Of a stretch of 64,000 bases of DNA, positions 8,936-17,957 are shown in pieces. Where the stretch lies: positions 62,001 through 126,000 of the forward strand of contig JALHPZ010000004.1 of the NCBI GenBank assembly GCA_022842245.1, in the 5' to 3' direction. This stretch comes from Gemmataceae bacterium (GTDB taxonomy: Bacteria; Planctomycetota; Planctomycetia; Gemmatales; Gemmataceae). Below the pieces are notes generated by a model. That model did not search any database. It worked only from the letters and a program-made list of their open reading frames with translations, and was not told the DNA's origin. The stretch's first letter is position 1. Each line of letters begins with the position of its first letter. The position numbers were made by a program, and so were the translations under genes.

Positions 8936-9955
8936 ATGCTTCCGACGGCCGACATCCGACCCAAGGTCTACGACAGCATCACCGACACCGTCGGCGGCAC
9001 GCCCCTCGTCCGAATCCACCGCATCACGGACGGCGCGAAGGGGATCGTGCTCGGCAAGCTCGAGAACTTCAACCCGCTCTGGTCGGTCAAGGACCGCATC
9101 GGCGTGGCGATGATCGAGGACGCCGAGCAGAAGGGGAAGATCACGAAGGACACGGTCATCATCGAACCGACGAGCGGCAACACCGGCGTCGGGCTCGCGT
9201 TCACCTGCGCCGCGCGGGGCTACAAGCTCGTGGTCACCATGCCGGAGAGCATGTCGATGGAGCGCCGCCGCCTACTCAAGGCTTTTGGCGCCGAACTCCA
9301 CCTGACACCCGCCGACAAGGGAATGAACGGCGCGGTCGCCCGGGCCGAGGATCTCGCACGTGAACTCGGCGGCGAACCGAAGGCGTTCATCCCCCAGCAG
9401 TTCAAGAACCCCGCCAACCCCGCCGTCCACCGCCGCACCACCGCCGAGGAGATCTGGACCGCGACCGGCGGCAAGTTCGATATCTTCGTCTCCGGCGTTG
9501 GCACCGGCGGCACGATCACCGGTTGCAGCGAGATCTTCAAGGACCGCAACCCCGCCATCCGAATTGTCGCCGTCGAACCGGTCGTCAGCAACGTGCTCAC
9601 GCAGCACATCGTCAACGGCGTCCCCGTGGAGAAAGTGACCCCGGCCCGCCACAAGATCCAGGGGATCGGCGCGGGCTTCGTTCCGGGCATCGTGCAGGAT
9701 GGCCTGAAGCGAGCTGAAGAACGAGGCCGGAAGTTGATCGATGAAATCGTTCAGGTCACGGACGACGAATCGTTCGAGGTCGCGCGGCGGATGGCGAAGG
9801 AAGAGGGGATGCTCTGCGGCATCTCGTGCGGCGCGGCCATGAGCGCGGCGATCAAGCTCGCCGGCCGGCCGGAAAACGCCGGTAAGACCATCGTGGTCAT
9901 TCTGCCCGACCTGGGCGAACGCTATCTGAGCACCGCGCTTTATCCCGAGGCGTAA
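8936..9955 (+). CDS. cysK: Cysteine synthase A (O-acetylserine sulfhydrylase)
   Basis: 339 residues, the usual length. PLP-dependent fold-type II enzyme making L-cysteine from O-acetylserine and sulfide in the cytoplasm. Visible landmarks: [12 protein letters not shown] near the N-terminus, PLP lysine Lys52 in [11 protein letters not shown], the substrate loop [13 protein letters not shown], the phosphate-binding loop [10 protein letters not shown], and the C-terminal [17 protein letters not shown] lies 6-7 nt before ATG 8936. It follows the CREST-like gene closely and is convergent with the anti-sigma-like gene, with 4 nt between stop codons. Confidence 0.95.
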   Translation: MLPTADIRPKVYDSITDTVGGTPLVRIHRITDGAKGIVLGKLENFNPLWSVKDRIGVAMIEDAEQKGKITKDTVIIEPTSGNTGVGLAFTCAARGYKLVVTMPESMSMERRRLLKAFGAELHLTPADKGMNGAVARAEDLARELGGEPKAFIPQQFKNPANPAVHRRTTAEEIWTATGGKFDIFVSGVGTGGTITGCSEIFKDRNPAIRIVAVEPVVSNVLTQHIVNGVPVEKVTPARHKIQGIGAGFVPGIVQDGLKRAEERGRKLIDEIVQVTDDESFEVARRMAKEEGMLCGISCGAAMSAAIKLAGRPENAGKTIVVILPDLGERYLSTALYPEA

Positions 9956-9959
9956 GCGT

Positions 9960-11615
9960 CTATTTCTTGCCGGGGCGGTTCCGGTAGATCTGATCCCATT
10001 TGCTCGGCGGTCCGGGCGGTGTTACGCCCGGCACCGCCAAGTCGTACTTGCGAGCCAATTCCAGCATTCTCCGCGAGTGGTCCGGCCAGGGCGCGGACTC
10101 CAACTTCTTCAAGTCCGTCTTTTCCGAGGCGGACAATTTCGATGCCAGTTCGGTTTCCAGGAAAGCCTTCACCGGGGGTTGGTAGTCGTTGGGCTTGGAA
10201 GGACCAAAGACCAGTCCGGCCGGCAGTGGCACTTTCAACTCGTGGGACTCGCGGACGACGACCTCTGCGAATTCGGGCCACTTGCCCGCCGCCGGGTGTT
10301 GCACGAGCTGACGACGCCCCGGACCGGACTTCTTGCGAAGTTGCTGCAGGAACTCCGGAGGCAGGTCGCCGATCGCTTTGACGAGCTTGCCGCTCACCGG
10401 TTCGGGCAGCATCGGGTGCTGGTCTGACAGCCGGATCAGGTTGTTCCCGTACAGGTACCACTTGAACCAATCCCCCCCCTGCGCGAGGTCCCGGCGGTGC
10501 GTGTCCAGTTCCGCGCGTTCGTTGGAGGTCAGGCGGGGCCGCAACACGTTGTCGACGTACTCGTTCACCTGTCGGGTCAATTCGTCGTTGTCGAACGGCC
10601 ACGGTCGGCGATCGGTGCGGATGTTGGCCCACTCCCGTTTGGCGATCTCCCAGGTATTTCGCCGGCGGGCATCCTGCTGCTTCATGTCCGCGACGAGTTG
10701 ATCGCGCTGGGCACCTTCCGCGTTTTGGATCCGCTCGCGAACGCTCGCCGGCAGCCCCTCGCGCCACTGCCGCGCCTTCACGATCCGGATCGCTTCCAGC
10801 CGTTCGAACGGCGCCGGCGCGCCCAGCACTTCCTTACGATAACCGTCGGGTAGACGATCGAGCCAGATCGCGTACCGGTCGAGCGTGGCCAACAATCGGG
10901 TCTTTCCCGGCCCGTCCAGCGCCGCAATGTCCTCGTCGAGTTTGCGGAGTTGCTGTTGGCGGGCAAGCGGATAGGTCTTGAAGACGTTTTCCAATTGCTC
11001 CAATTCCGTCGAGGTCAGCGTGTCGACTGGCAGGGAGTGCGGGCCCTCTTCGGCATTCGGATCGCCAAAGAGGTCGGGAGCCTCCAGTTGCTGGGCGAAC
11101 GGCAAATCGTCCACGCCGAGCAGAAGCGGAAGTCGTTCCAAAAGGCGCACCTGCTCGCTTGTGCGTTTGGTTGGGTCTGCGGTTTCGAGATGAGGACGGG
11201 CAAGCAGGTGCCCGAAGTAGCCGAGTGCTCCGGTCGCCAGAAGCGCGAAGGCCCAACCCGCCAGGAATCGGCCCACGCGTCGCGTCGCGGGCGGCGGGAT
11301 CACAAATCCCGACGTGGCGGCGGCGACCGGTGCCGCCGGATGCGACGCCGCGCCCACCGGCGCGGCCAGGCTCAATTGCGTCAGCGTGCGGCTGGCGAAC
11401 GACGGCGACGGCTCCGTCGTCGGCAGATAATCCAGCAAATCGTAAGTCTTCTTGAACGACTCGATCTGCCGCCTCGCCGCGTCGTCGACCGCCAGTCGCG
11501 TCTCGATCGCCCGCGATTCCACGTCGTCCAACTCCCCGTCCAGATACGCGATCATGTCCTCCGACGTTTCTTCATCGGGCGGCAGATCGTCCGGCGCGGG
11601 CGCTTCGTCCGGCAT
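9960..11615 (-). CDS. Putative anti-sigma factor / single-pass membrane protein
   Basis: 551 residues encoded 5 nt after an ECF sigma gene, the standard place for an anti-sigma factor. Residues 20-60 (MIAYLDGELDDVESRAIETR, then DDAARRQIESF) have the helical pattern of the anti-sigma domain but lack the His/Cys zinc ligands of ZAS proteins. One transmembrane segment at about 117-139 (FLAGWAFALLATGALGYFG). The 400-residue remainder is predicted outside the membrane, highly charged, and has no recognised domain; the motifs DRYAIWLDRLPDGYRKE and LPPEFLQQLRKK suggest helical repeats. ATG 11615 fits the operon spacing; an upstream in-frame start would overlap the sigma gene. Confidence 0.75.
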   Translation of the reverse strand: MPDEAPAPDDLPPDEETSEDMIAYLDGELDDVESRAIETRLAVDDAARRQIESFKKTYDLLDYLPTTEPSPSFASRTLTQLSLAAPVGAASHPAAPVAAATSGFVIPPPATRRVGRFLAGWAFALLATGALGYFGHLLARPHLETADPTKRTSEQVRLLERLPLLLGVDDLPFAQQLEAPDLFGDPNAEEGPHSLPVDTLTSTELEQLENVFKTYPLARQQQLRKLDEDIAALDGPGKTRLLATLDRYAIWLDRLPDGYRKEVLGAPAPFERLEAIRIVKARQWREGLPASVRERIQNAEGAQRDQLVADMKQQDARRRNTWEIAKREWANIRTDRRPWPFDNDELTRQVNEYVDNVLRPRLTSNERAELDTHRRDLAQGGDWFKWYLYGNNLIRLSDQHPMLPEPVSGKLVKAIGDLPPEFLQQLRKKSGPGRRQLVQHPAAGKWPEFAEVVVRESHELKVPLPAGLVFGPSKPNDYQPPVKAFLETELASKLSASEKTDLKKLESAPWPDHSRRMLELARKYDLAVPGVTPPGPPSKWDQIYRNRPGKK

Positions 11616-11620
11616 GGGGA

Positions 11621-12268
11621 TCAATCCTCGTCCGCGGGGGGCGGTGGCTCTCGATCCATGTAAATATACGGTTGCAACACTTCGCGCAATCGTTCCCTGG
11701 CCCGACACAACAACGACTTGACTGCCTTAGACGTCAGCCCCATCACATCGGCGATTTCCGCATATCCCATGTCCTCGAACTTGTTCAGCACCACCGCGAC
11801 ACGCTGCCGTTCATTGAGGTCGTCGAGCGCCCGCCGCACGACGTCGGCGAGTTCCTCCTGCTGCACGCCGTGCTGCGGCGGCGCATCGCGGTGCGAGGCG
11901 AGAGCGACGCCCGGGCGCGCCGCGAGCGATCCGGAATCCCGCAATTCCAGCGGCAGTTGCTTCCGCCGTCCGCGGTCCCGCAGTGCGTTCAGGGCCAGGT
12001 TGTTCGCGATGGTGAAGAGCCAGGTGCTGAACTTCGCTTTGGGAGTGTACTTCTTGCGGGTTCGAAAGACGCGGAGAAAGACTTCCTGTGCGAGGTCCTC
12101 CGCTTCTTCCTTCGTCCCGACGATGTGGTGCATGATGCCGACGAGCCGGTGCTGATATCGTTCGACCAGATCGCCGAATGCGGCCTGATCGTCCCGGTCG
12201 CGCACGCGGAGCATCAGTCGGATGTCCGGGTCGCGGACGGCCATCATGGCGCTGGTTTGGCCAGTCAT
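11621..12268 (-). CDS. ECF-type RNA polymerase sigma factor
   Basis: 215 residues. Region 2 is clear (VERYQHRLVGIMHHIVGTKE, EDLAQEVFLRVFRTRKKY, STWLFTIANNLALNALRD), followed by a poorly conserved linker and region 4 (LNERQRVAVVLNKFEDMGYA, EIADVMGLTSKAVKSLLCRA). It should direct RNA polymerase to an extracytoplasmic-stress type regulon, controlled by the membrane protein encoded just downstream. ATG 12268 has no obvious Shine-Dalgarno; ATGs at 12247/12244 are alternatives. Confidence 0.92.
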   Translation of the reverse strand: MTGQTSAMMAVRDPDIRLMLRVRDRDDQAAFGDLVERYQHRLVGIMHHIVGTKEEAEDLAQEVFLRVFRTRKKYTPKAKFSTWLFTIANNLALNALRDRGRRKQLPLELRDSGSLAARPGVALASHRDAPPQHGVQQEELADVVRRALDDLNERQRVAVVLNKFEDMGYAEIADVMGLTSKAVKSLLCRARERLREVLQPYIYMDREPPPPADED

Positions 12269-12305
12269 GGAATCGGCAGTCGGAACATGGGGTGGGAGGA
12301 TGCCA

Positions 12306-13445
12306 TCATGATACCGGTTCCACCGGGTCCGACGCCAGTGTGCGTTCTTCGGCTTTCCGGCGAAGTTGACCGCAGGCGGCGTCGATTTCGGACCCCTTCC
12401 GCTTGCGGACCTTGACGCTCGTGCCGCTGCGCTTCAGCTCATCGATCAGACCGTTCAGGTCCTCGTCCCGGGGGCGGCGGTACGGGAGGCCTTCCACGTC
12501 GTTCCACGGTATGAGATTGACGTGTGCCTTGCGCCCCTTCAAGAGCTGCGCCAGTTGACGGGCATGGACCGGTTGATCGTTCAACCCGCCGAGGACGACG
12601 TATTCGAAAGTGACCTGCCGTCCGGTCTTTGCATAGAACGCATCGCTGGCGGCAAGGATGGCCGGGATGCCGGTCTTGTCATTCGTCGGCACGATCCGAG
12701 AGCGGAGTTCGTCGTTGGGCGCGTGCAACGAAACCGCGAGGTGGTACTGCTTTCCCGATTCGGCAAGCCGCTCGATCTTCGCCGGAATACCGACGGTCGA
12801 GATCGTTATGTGCCGGGCACCGATATCCAGGCCGTCCTTCGCGCCGGCGATGGCGAGAGCGGACAGGAGGTTGTCGAGGTTCGCGAGCGGTTCGCCCATG
12901 CCCATGACGACGATGTGCGTGAGTCGCGTGGCGAGAGGGCCGGTCTGACCGAACTGCGGAGTGCCGTTCGGGTCGACCGTGAGGTTGCGGAGCAGCACGA
13001 GTTGCTCGAGGATTTCGCCGACGGTCAGATTCCGTTCGACGCCATTGAGACCGCTAGCACAAAAGACGCACCCCATGCCGCAGCCGACCTGCGTACTGAT
13101 GCAGGCGGTGGCGCGGCCATCGTCCTGGATCAGCACGCATTCGATCCGCTTCCCGTCCGCGAGGCGCACAAGGAGCTTGTGCGTATCGTCCCGCGAGGCG
13201 AGATGCTTTTCGATCGTGGAGCCGAAGACAGAGAAGGCGTTCGCCAGTTCGGCCCGAAGGGACTTCGGCAGGTCGGACATCTGTTCGAAGTTCGTGGCGC
13301 GACCCTGGAGAATCCAGCGGCGAATCTGCTTGGCCCGCATCGGCGGCTCGCCGCGTGCCGTCAGCCACGCGCGGAACTCCTCCGGCGAAAGGTCGAGGAT
13401 GGCCGGCGGCGGTGCGGATTCGACGATCGTGAGCGGTGCGGACAT
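12306..13445 (-). CDS. rlmN: Dual-specificity 23S rRNA/tRNA adenine C2-methyltransferase RlmN
   Basis: 379 residues. Radical SAM enzyme that methylates C2 of A2503 in 23S rRNA and A37 of some tRNAs. N-terminal helical domain (FRAWLTARGEPPMRAKQIRR), radical SAM cluster motif Cys122-x3-Cys126-x2-Cys129 (CGMGCVFC), the SAM-binding GMGEPLANLDN, and the C-terminal catalytic Cys in EIDAACGQLRRK, which forms the protein-RNA crosslink in the family. Last gene of the sucA-sucB-lpdA-trhO/rluA run, 18 nt after the fusion gene, so RNA-modification genes cluster here. Confidence 0.95.
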   Translation of the reverse strand: MSAPLTIVESAPPPAILDLSPEEFRAWLTARGEPPMRAKQIRRWILQGRATNFEQMSDLPKSLRAELANAFSVFGSTIEKHLASRDDTHKLLVRLADGKRIECVLIQDDGRATACISTQVGCGMGCVFCASGLNGVERNLTVGEILEQLVLLRNLTVDPNGTPQFGQTGPLATRLTHIVVMGMGEPLANLDNLLSALAIAGAKDGLDIGARHITISTVGIPAKIERLAESGKQYHLAVSLHAPNDELRSRIVPTNDKTGIPAILAASDAFYAKTGRQVTFEYVVLGGLNDQPVHARQLAQLLKGRKAHVNLIPWNDVEGLPYRRPRDEDLNGLIDELKRSGTSVKVRKRKGSEIDAACGQLRRKAEERTLASDPVEPVS

Positions 13446-13463
13446 ACCGGAATCTTATGAAGC

Positions 13464-15239
13464 CTACGCGGGCGGATCGGCTTCGAAAGTGGATCGTTGA
13501 CGGGTCAGCGGATGGAGGAAACTCAACCGCCGGGCATGCAGGCACAGCGGCGGGTCGCCGACCGCGAGCGTCTGCGTTTCCCCGATCGCCTTCTTGGGCC
13601 GATACATTGGATCGCCCGAGATGGGGAAGCCGAGGTGCCAGAGGTGGATGCGGATCTGGTTCGTGCGGCCGGTGCGCGGAACCGCTTCGACCAGTGCGGT
13701 GCCGTCGGCGCGGCGTTCGAGCGTACGGAGTTCGGTGCGGGCTTGGAGGCCGTCGGGTGAAACGTCCCGCGCGCCGGCCGGGCCGGGCGTCTCGCGGATC
13801 GGTGCCTCGCAGATTATCGCGTCCCAGGGCGGATGGCCGAGGACGCGGGCGAGGTAAAGTTTCTCCACGGTGCCCGCTTCGAACTGCTTTTGCACGAAGC
13901 CGGCGTAACGGGCCTCGCGCGTGAAGACCGTCACGCCCGTCGTGTTTGCGTCCAGCCGGTGCGCCGGGCGGGGTTTCTGCGGGGCGTAGACCGTGCGCAG
14001 GATCTCCTGCAAGGTGTTCCGATTGAACCGCCCACACGGATGCACCGGCAGCGGGGCGGGTTTATCCACCACGATCAGCGCGTCGTCTTCGTACAGGAAC
14101 CGGATCGCCGCGTTCACGTCCGGTTCGGCCGCAAGGGGTTGCACGTGGACGAACCGCTCGCCGGACCTCACGACCCGGTCCGACGTCACGACTTGGCCCG
14201 ACGCATCGCGGACATTCCCGGCCGCGCACTCGGCGAGCCACGTCGTAAGCGGATACTGCGGAAGGATCGCAACGAGGAAGTCGATCGCCGTGCGGCCGTC
14301 GTATCGACCGGAAACGACCAAGGGGCGCTCGTTCCGATACGGCACGCTCCCCGGCAACGGATTCACGGCTCGAGCGAGTGCCGATTGGCGTTCGGCTGTC
14401 GCGATCGCCTTCTGATCTTCCCGGGAGCGGTAGCAACGCGGGCACGAGACGCCCTCAACATACCGCGAGTCCTTGAGGTCCGCTTCCGCGAGCGGTGCCT
14501 GGCAGGCGAAGCAGAGCGCCCGGCCCGTCGCGTGCAGGTCCGGGTCCAGGCCGACGCGCTTGTCGAAGACGAAGCACTCCCCCTCATAATGCTCTCGGCC
14601 GACCTCTTCGAAATACTTGAGAATGCCCCCGTCGAGTTGCAGGACGTTCGCGAAGCCCTTCGATCGCAGGTACGGTGCGGCCTTCTCGCAGCGAATGCCG
14701 CCGGTGCAGAATGTCACGATCGGCCGTTGCTTCCACTCCTCCGGCAGCATTTCGACGGCAGCGGGGAAGTCGCGGAAGTGGGCGACTCCGGCGCGGCGGG
14801 CACTCCGGAAGGTGCCAAGGTCGATCTCGAATTCATTACGTGTGTCGAGCAGTTCGAACGGTCGTCCCTCGTCCAGCCATCGCTTCAATTCCCGCGCCGA
14901 AATGCGCGGGGCCGGGTCTCGCACCGGATCCACGCCATCGACGCCAAACGCGATGATCTCCTTCTTGATCTTCACGAGCATCCGCGTGAAGGGTTGCCCC
15001 GTGCTCTCGCTAAATTTGGCTTCAAGACTTTCGAGTCCGGGTAGGGAACGCAATTCGTGGAGAAGCGCTTCGACGTGCTCGGCCTGGCCCGCGACGAAGA
15101 GATTGATCCCTTCGGCGGCGAGCAGGATCGAGCCCTTCAGATTCCGCTCGAGGCAGAACGTCTTCAGCCGTTCGCGGAGCGGTTTGAGGTCGGCGAGCGG
15201 AGCGAACTTGTATGCGGCAATATTGGTGATGGCGGCCAT
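13464..15239 (-). CDS. Fusion of TrhO-like tRNA uridine hydroxylase and RluA-family pseudouridine synthase
   Basis: 591 residues in one frame. Residues 1-280 match the TrhO/YceA rhodanese-related tRNA U34 hydroxylase layout: an acylphosphatase-like N-terminal domain, a rhodanese domain with active-site Cys178 in TFCTGGIRCEKA, and a cysteine knuckle Cys243/246 and Cys266/269. Residues 300-591 are an RluA-type pseudouridine synthase with catalytic Asp430 in HRLDANTTG, the LYLARVLG region and the RTGRTNQIRIHL motif. Both halves keep their key residues, so it is likely bifunctional; the RluA substrate cannot be assigned. It lies 3 nt after lpdA. Confidence 0.9.
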   Translation of the reverse strand: MAAITNIAAYKFAPLADLKPLRERLKTFCLERNLKGSILLAAEGINLFVAGQAEHVEALLHELRSLPGLESLEAKFSESTGQPFTRMLVKIKKEIIAFGVDGVDPVRDPAPRISARELKRWLDEGRPFELLDTRNEFEIDLGTFRSARRAGVAHFRDFPAAVEMLPEEWKQRPIVTFCTGGIRCEKAAPYLRSKGFANVLQLDGGILKYFEEVGREHYEGECFVFDKRVGLDPDLHATGRALCFACQAPLAEADLKDSRYVEGVSCPRCYRSREDQKAIATAERQSALARAVNPLPGSVPYRNERPLVVSGRYDGRTAIDFLVAILPQYPLTTWLAECAAGNVRDASGQVVTSDRVVRSGERFVHVQPLAAEPDVNAAIRFLYEDDALIVVDKPAPLPVHPCGRFNRNTLQEILRTVYAPQKPRPAHRLDANTTGVTVFTREARYAGFVQKQFEAGTVEKLYLARVLGHPPWDAIICEAPIRETPGPAGARDVSPDGLQARTELRTLERRADGTALVEAVPRTGRTNQIRIHLWHLGFPISGDPMYRPKKAIGETQTLAVGDPPLCLHARRLSFLHPLTRQRSTFEADPPA

Positions 15240-15242
15240 CGG

Positions 15243-16646
15243 TCACGCGTGGATGGCGGCGCCGAGCCAGGCGGCGCGAGCGGCTTCGCCGACGGTCTCC
15301 GTCAGCGTCGGGTGGCCGTGGATGCAACGGGCCAGATCCTCCGCGCTGCCGTGGTATTCCATCACGGTGACCGCTTCCGCGATGAGGTCCGACGCCCGCG
15401 GGCCAAGGATGTGCACGCCGAGGATGCGATCGGTCTTCGCATCCGTCAGGATCTTCACGTATCCGTCCTGCTCATCCATCGCCTTGGCGCGGCCGCTGGC
15501 GGCGAACGGCACCTTCCCCGTCTTGTACTGTCGGCCGCTCGCCTTCACCTGCTCTTCCGTCTGCCCGACGGCGGCGACCTCCGGCCAAATGTAGATGGCG
15601 CTCGGGATGAGGTCGTAGTTCAAGTGCGCCTTTTGGCCCGCGAGAATCTCGGCGAGGGCGACGCCCTCTTCCATCGCCTTGTGCGCGAGCGTCGGGCCGT
15701 CGATCAGGTCGCCGATGGCGAAGACGCCGGGCACGTTCGTGCGGAACTGCTTGTCGACCGCGACCTTGCCGGACTTTTTGTCGTAGTTCACGCCGGCGTC
15801 GTCCAAACCCAACCCCGCCGTGTAGGGTCGCCGGCCGACGGCGACGAGCACCTTGTCGCCGCTGAACGACACCGCCTTGCCGCCCTGCTCGGCCGTCACG
15901 GTCACTTTCTTGCCGTCAACCTTCGCGCCGGTCACCTTTGTTTCGAGGTGGAACTCCATCCCCTGTTTGGTCAGGATCTTCTGCACGCTCGCCGCCACTT
16001 CGCCATCGGTCACGGGGAGAATGCGCGGCAGGAACTCGAGTACCGTCACCTTCGCGCCCAGTCGCTTCCAGACGCTGCCGAGTTCAAGCCCGATATATCC
16101 GGCCCCAACGACGATAAGGTGCTCCGGGACGGCGTCGAACGCCAACGCCTCGGTGGAACTCACCACGAACTTCCCGTCGTATTTCATGAACGGCAGTTCG
16201 GTACTCTCACTGCCGGTCGCGAGCAGCACGTTCGCGGCTTCGAGGACGGTCTTCGTGCCGTCGGCGGCCGTCACTTCCACTTTCTTTCCGGGCAGCAGTT
16301 TCCCGGTGCCGTAGACGGACGTGACTTTGTTCTTCTTGAAGAGGAAGGCGATGCCGTCGGTGAGCGACTTCACGACGGCGTCTTTGCGGGCCATCATCGT
16401 CGGCAGGTCCAGTCCGACGGTGCTCACGAACACGCCGTGCTTCTTGAGCTTGTTGAGCGTGATGTCGAACAGTTCGCTGGAGTCGAGGAGTGCCTTGGAG
16501 GGGATGCAGCCGACGTTCAAGCAGGTGCCGCCGAGGGCCTTGTTCGAACGTCGTTCGACGACGGCGACCTTTTTGCCAAGCTGGGCCGCACGAATGGCCG
16601 CGACGTACCCGCCGGGACCGGCACCGATGACGACGAGATCGAACAT
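15243..16646 (-). CDS. lpdA: Dihydrolipoyl dehydrogenase (E3)
   Basis: 467 residues. FAD/NAD flavoprotein that reoxidises dihydrolipoamide in 2-oxo acid dehydrogenase complexes. FAD motif VIGAGPGGYVAAIRAAQLG at the N-terminus, redox disulfide GGTCLNVGCIPSKA, NAD motif VVGAGYIGLELGSVWKRLG, second FAD motif GVFAIGDLIDGPTLAHKA, and C-terminal active-site HGHPTLTE (His-Glu pair contributing to the partner subunit). It lies 118 nt downstream of sucB in the same direction, giving the order sucA-sucB-lpdA. Confidence 0.97.
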   Translation of the reverse strand: MFDLVVIGAGPGGYVAAIRAAQLGKKVAVVERRSNKALGGTCLNVGCIPSKALLDSSELFDITLNKLKKHGVFVSTVGLDLPTMMARKDAVVKSLTDGIAFLFKKNKVTSVYGTGKLLPGKKVEVTAADGTKTVLEAANVLLATGSESTELPFMKYDGKFVVSSTEALAFDAVPEHLIVVGAGYIGLELGSVWKRLGAKVTVLEFLPRILPVTDGEVAASVQKILTKQGMEFHLETKVTGAKVDGKKVTVTAEQGGKAVSFSGDKVLVAVGRRPYTAGLGLDDAGVNYDKKSGKVAVDKQFRTNVPGVFAIGDLIDGPTLAHKAMEEGVALAEILAGQKAHLNYDLIPSAIYIWPEVAAVGQTEEQVKASGRQYKTGKVPFAASGRAKAMDEQDGYVKILTDAKTDRILGVHILGPRASDLIAEAVTVMEYHGSAEDLARCIHGHPTLTETVGEAARAAWLGAAIHA

Positions 16647-16652
16647 GCGAAT

Positions 16653-16682
16653 AGTGGCCAGTTGTCAGTGGCAGTGGCCAGT
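16653..16682. repeat. Tandem AGTGGCCAGT copies in the sucB-lpdA gap
   Basis: AGTGGCCAGT occurs at 16653-16662 and again at 16673-16682 with TTGTCAGTGGC-type sequence between. Further related CTGACA/CACTG pieces lie near 16745-16765. This is the only sizeable spacer inside the operon (118 nt). It looks like an interspersed short repeat, not a terminator. Confidence 0.45.
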
Positions 16683-16764
16683 GAAGACCCGAGCCATCCA
16701 ACTCCCGCCGCTCTCCTGTTGTGTATTGGATCGACCTGCCCACTAACGACTGACACCGACACTG

Positions 16765-17937
16765 CTAAATATCGAACAGCATCCGCTCCGGGTTCTCGAC
16801 GCATTCCTTGATGCGCACCAGGAATTGCACCGCCTCGCGGCCATCGATGAGCCGGTGATCATAGCTGAGCGCGAGGTACATCATCGGGCGGATCACGATC
16901 GCGTCGTTCACGACGACGGCGCGTTTCTGGATGCTATGCAGCCCGAGGATTGCGGATTGCGGCGGGTTCAGGATTGGCGTGCTGAGCATCGAACCGAAGA
17001 TGCCGCCATTCGTGATCGTGAAGCTGCCTCCCATCATGTCGGCGGGCGTGATCTTCCCGTCGCGGGCCTTCTTGGCGACGGCGGCGATCTCCTTCTCGAT
17101 CTCGGCGAAACCGAGGCAGTCCACGTTTCGGACGACCGGCACCATCAACCCCTTTTCGGTGCTGACGGCCATGCCGAGGTCGTAAAAGTGCTGCATGACC
17201 ACGTCGCCGCCGTCGATGCGGGCGTTCACGAGCGGAAAGGCTTTCAGCCCCTCGACGGCGGCCCTTGCGAAGATCGACATGAAACCGAGTTTCACGCCGT
17301 GCTTCTTCTCGAACTTCTCGTTGTATTTCGTCCGCAGGTCCATCGCGGCGGTCATGTCGACTTCGTTGAACGTCGTCAGCGTGGCCGTGGTGTTCTGGCT
17401 TTCGAGCAACCGCTCGGCGATGCGGCGGCGGATCATCGTCATCGGCTGGCGCGTCTCGCGCGGGCCGTCGGACTTCGCCGCGACCGGCGCGGGGGCCGGC
17501 TTCGGCGCGGAATGGTTCAGCACGTCTTCCTTCGTCACGCGGCCGCCCGGTCCTGTCGCCGCGATCGCCTTGGGGTCGACGCCCGACTCCGCCACCATCG
17601 CCCGCGCCGCCGGAGAGAGGATCACGTCCGGCCGGCCCTCGTCCTTCGGCGCGGCGACCGGCGCGATCGTCGGAATCGCCGCCGGGGCAACGGTCGGAAT
17701 GCCATTCGGATCGATCGAGCCAACGACCTGCCCGATTTTCACCATCTGCCCGGCAGGCACGGAAATGAAGAGAACGCCGGCGTTCGGCGCGGCGATCTCC
17801 AAGGAGGCTTTGTCAGTCTCCAATTCAAAAAGCGGTTCGTCGACCTTCACCGCTTGTCCGTGGCCCTTCATCCAGCGCGCGATGCGCGCCTCCGTCACGG
17901 ACTCGCCAGCCGAAGGGACCTTCAATTCGATAGCCAT
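16765..17937 (-). CDS. sucB: Dihydrolipoamide succinyltransferase (E2 of 2-oxoglutarate dehydrogenase)
   Basis: 390 residues. N-terminal lipoyl domain with the lipoylated Lys43 in ETDKASLEI, a Pro/Ala-rich linker, an E1/E3-binding peripheral domain ([31 protein letters not shown]), then a second linker and the acyltransferase domain with the catalytic His-Asp motif [13 protein letters not shown] near the end. It transfers the succinyl group to CoA in the TCA cycle. It starts 20 nt after sucA, confirming that this E2 serves 2-oxoglutarate and not pyruvate. Confidence 0.96.
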   Translation of the reverse strand: MAIELKVPSAGESVTEARIARWMKGHGQAVKVDEPLFELETDKASLEIAAPNAGVLFISVPAGQMVKIGQVVGSIDPNGIPTVAPAAIPTIAPVAAPKDEGRPDVILSPAARAMVAESGVDPKAIAATGPGGRVTKEDVLNHSAPKPAPAPVAAKSDGPRETRQPMTMIRRRIAERLLESQNTTATLTTFNEVDMTAAMDLRTKYNEKFEKKHGVKLGFMSIFARAAVEGLKAFPLVNARIDGGDVVMQHFYDLGMAVSTEKGLMVPVVRNVDCLGFAEIEKEIAAVAKKARDGKITPADMMGGSFTITNGGIFGSMLSTPILNPPQSAILGLHSIQKRAVVVNDAIVIRPMMYLALSYDHRLIDGREAVQFLVRIKECVENPERMLFDI

Positions 17938-17957
17938 GAATCGTTCTCGTGGTGGGC

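Noticed and set aside
8110-9363. Long plus-strand frame overlapping the CREST-like and cysK genes
   Set aside because: Arg/Pro/His-rich shadow translation; both real genes in that region have ribosome binding sites and intact active-site motifs in another frame.
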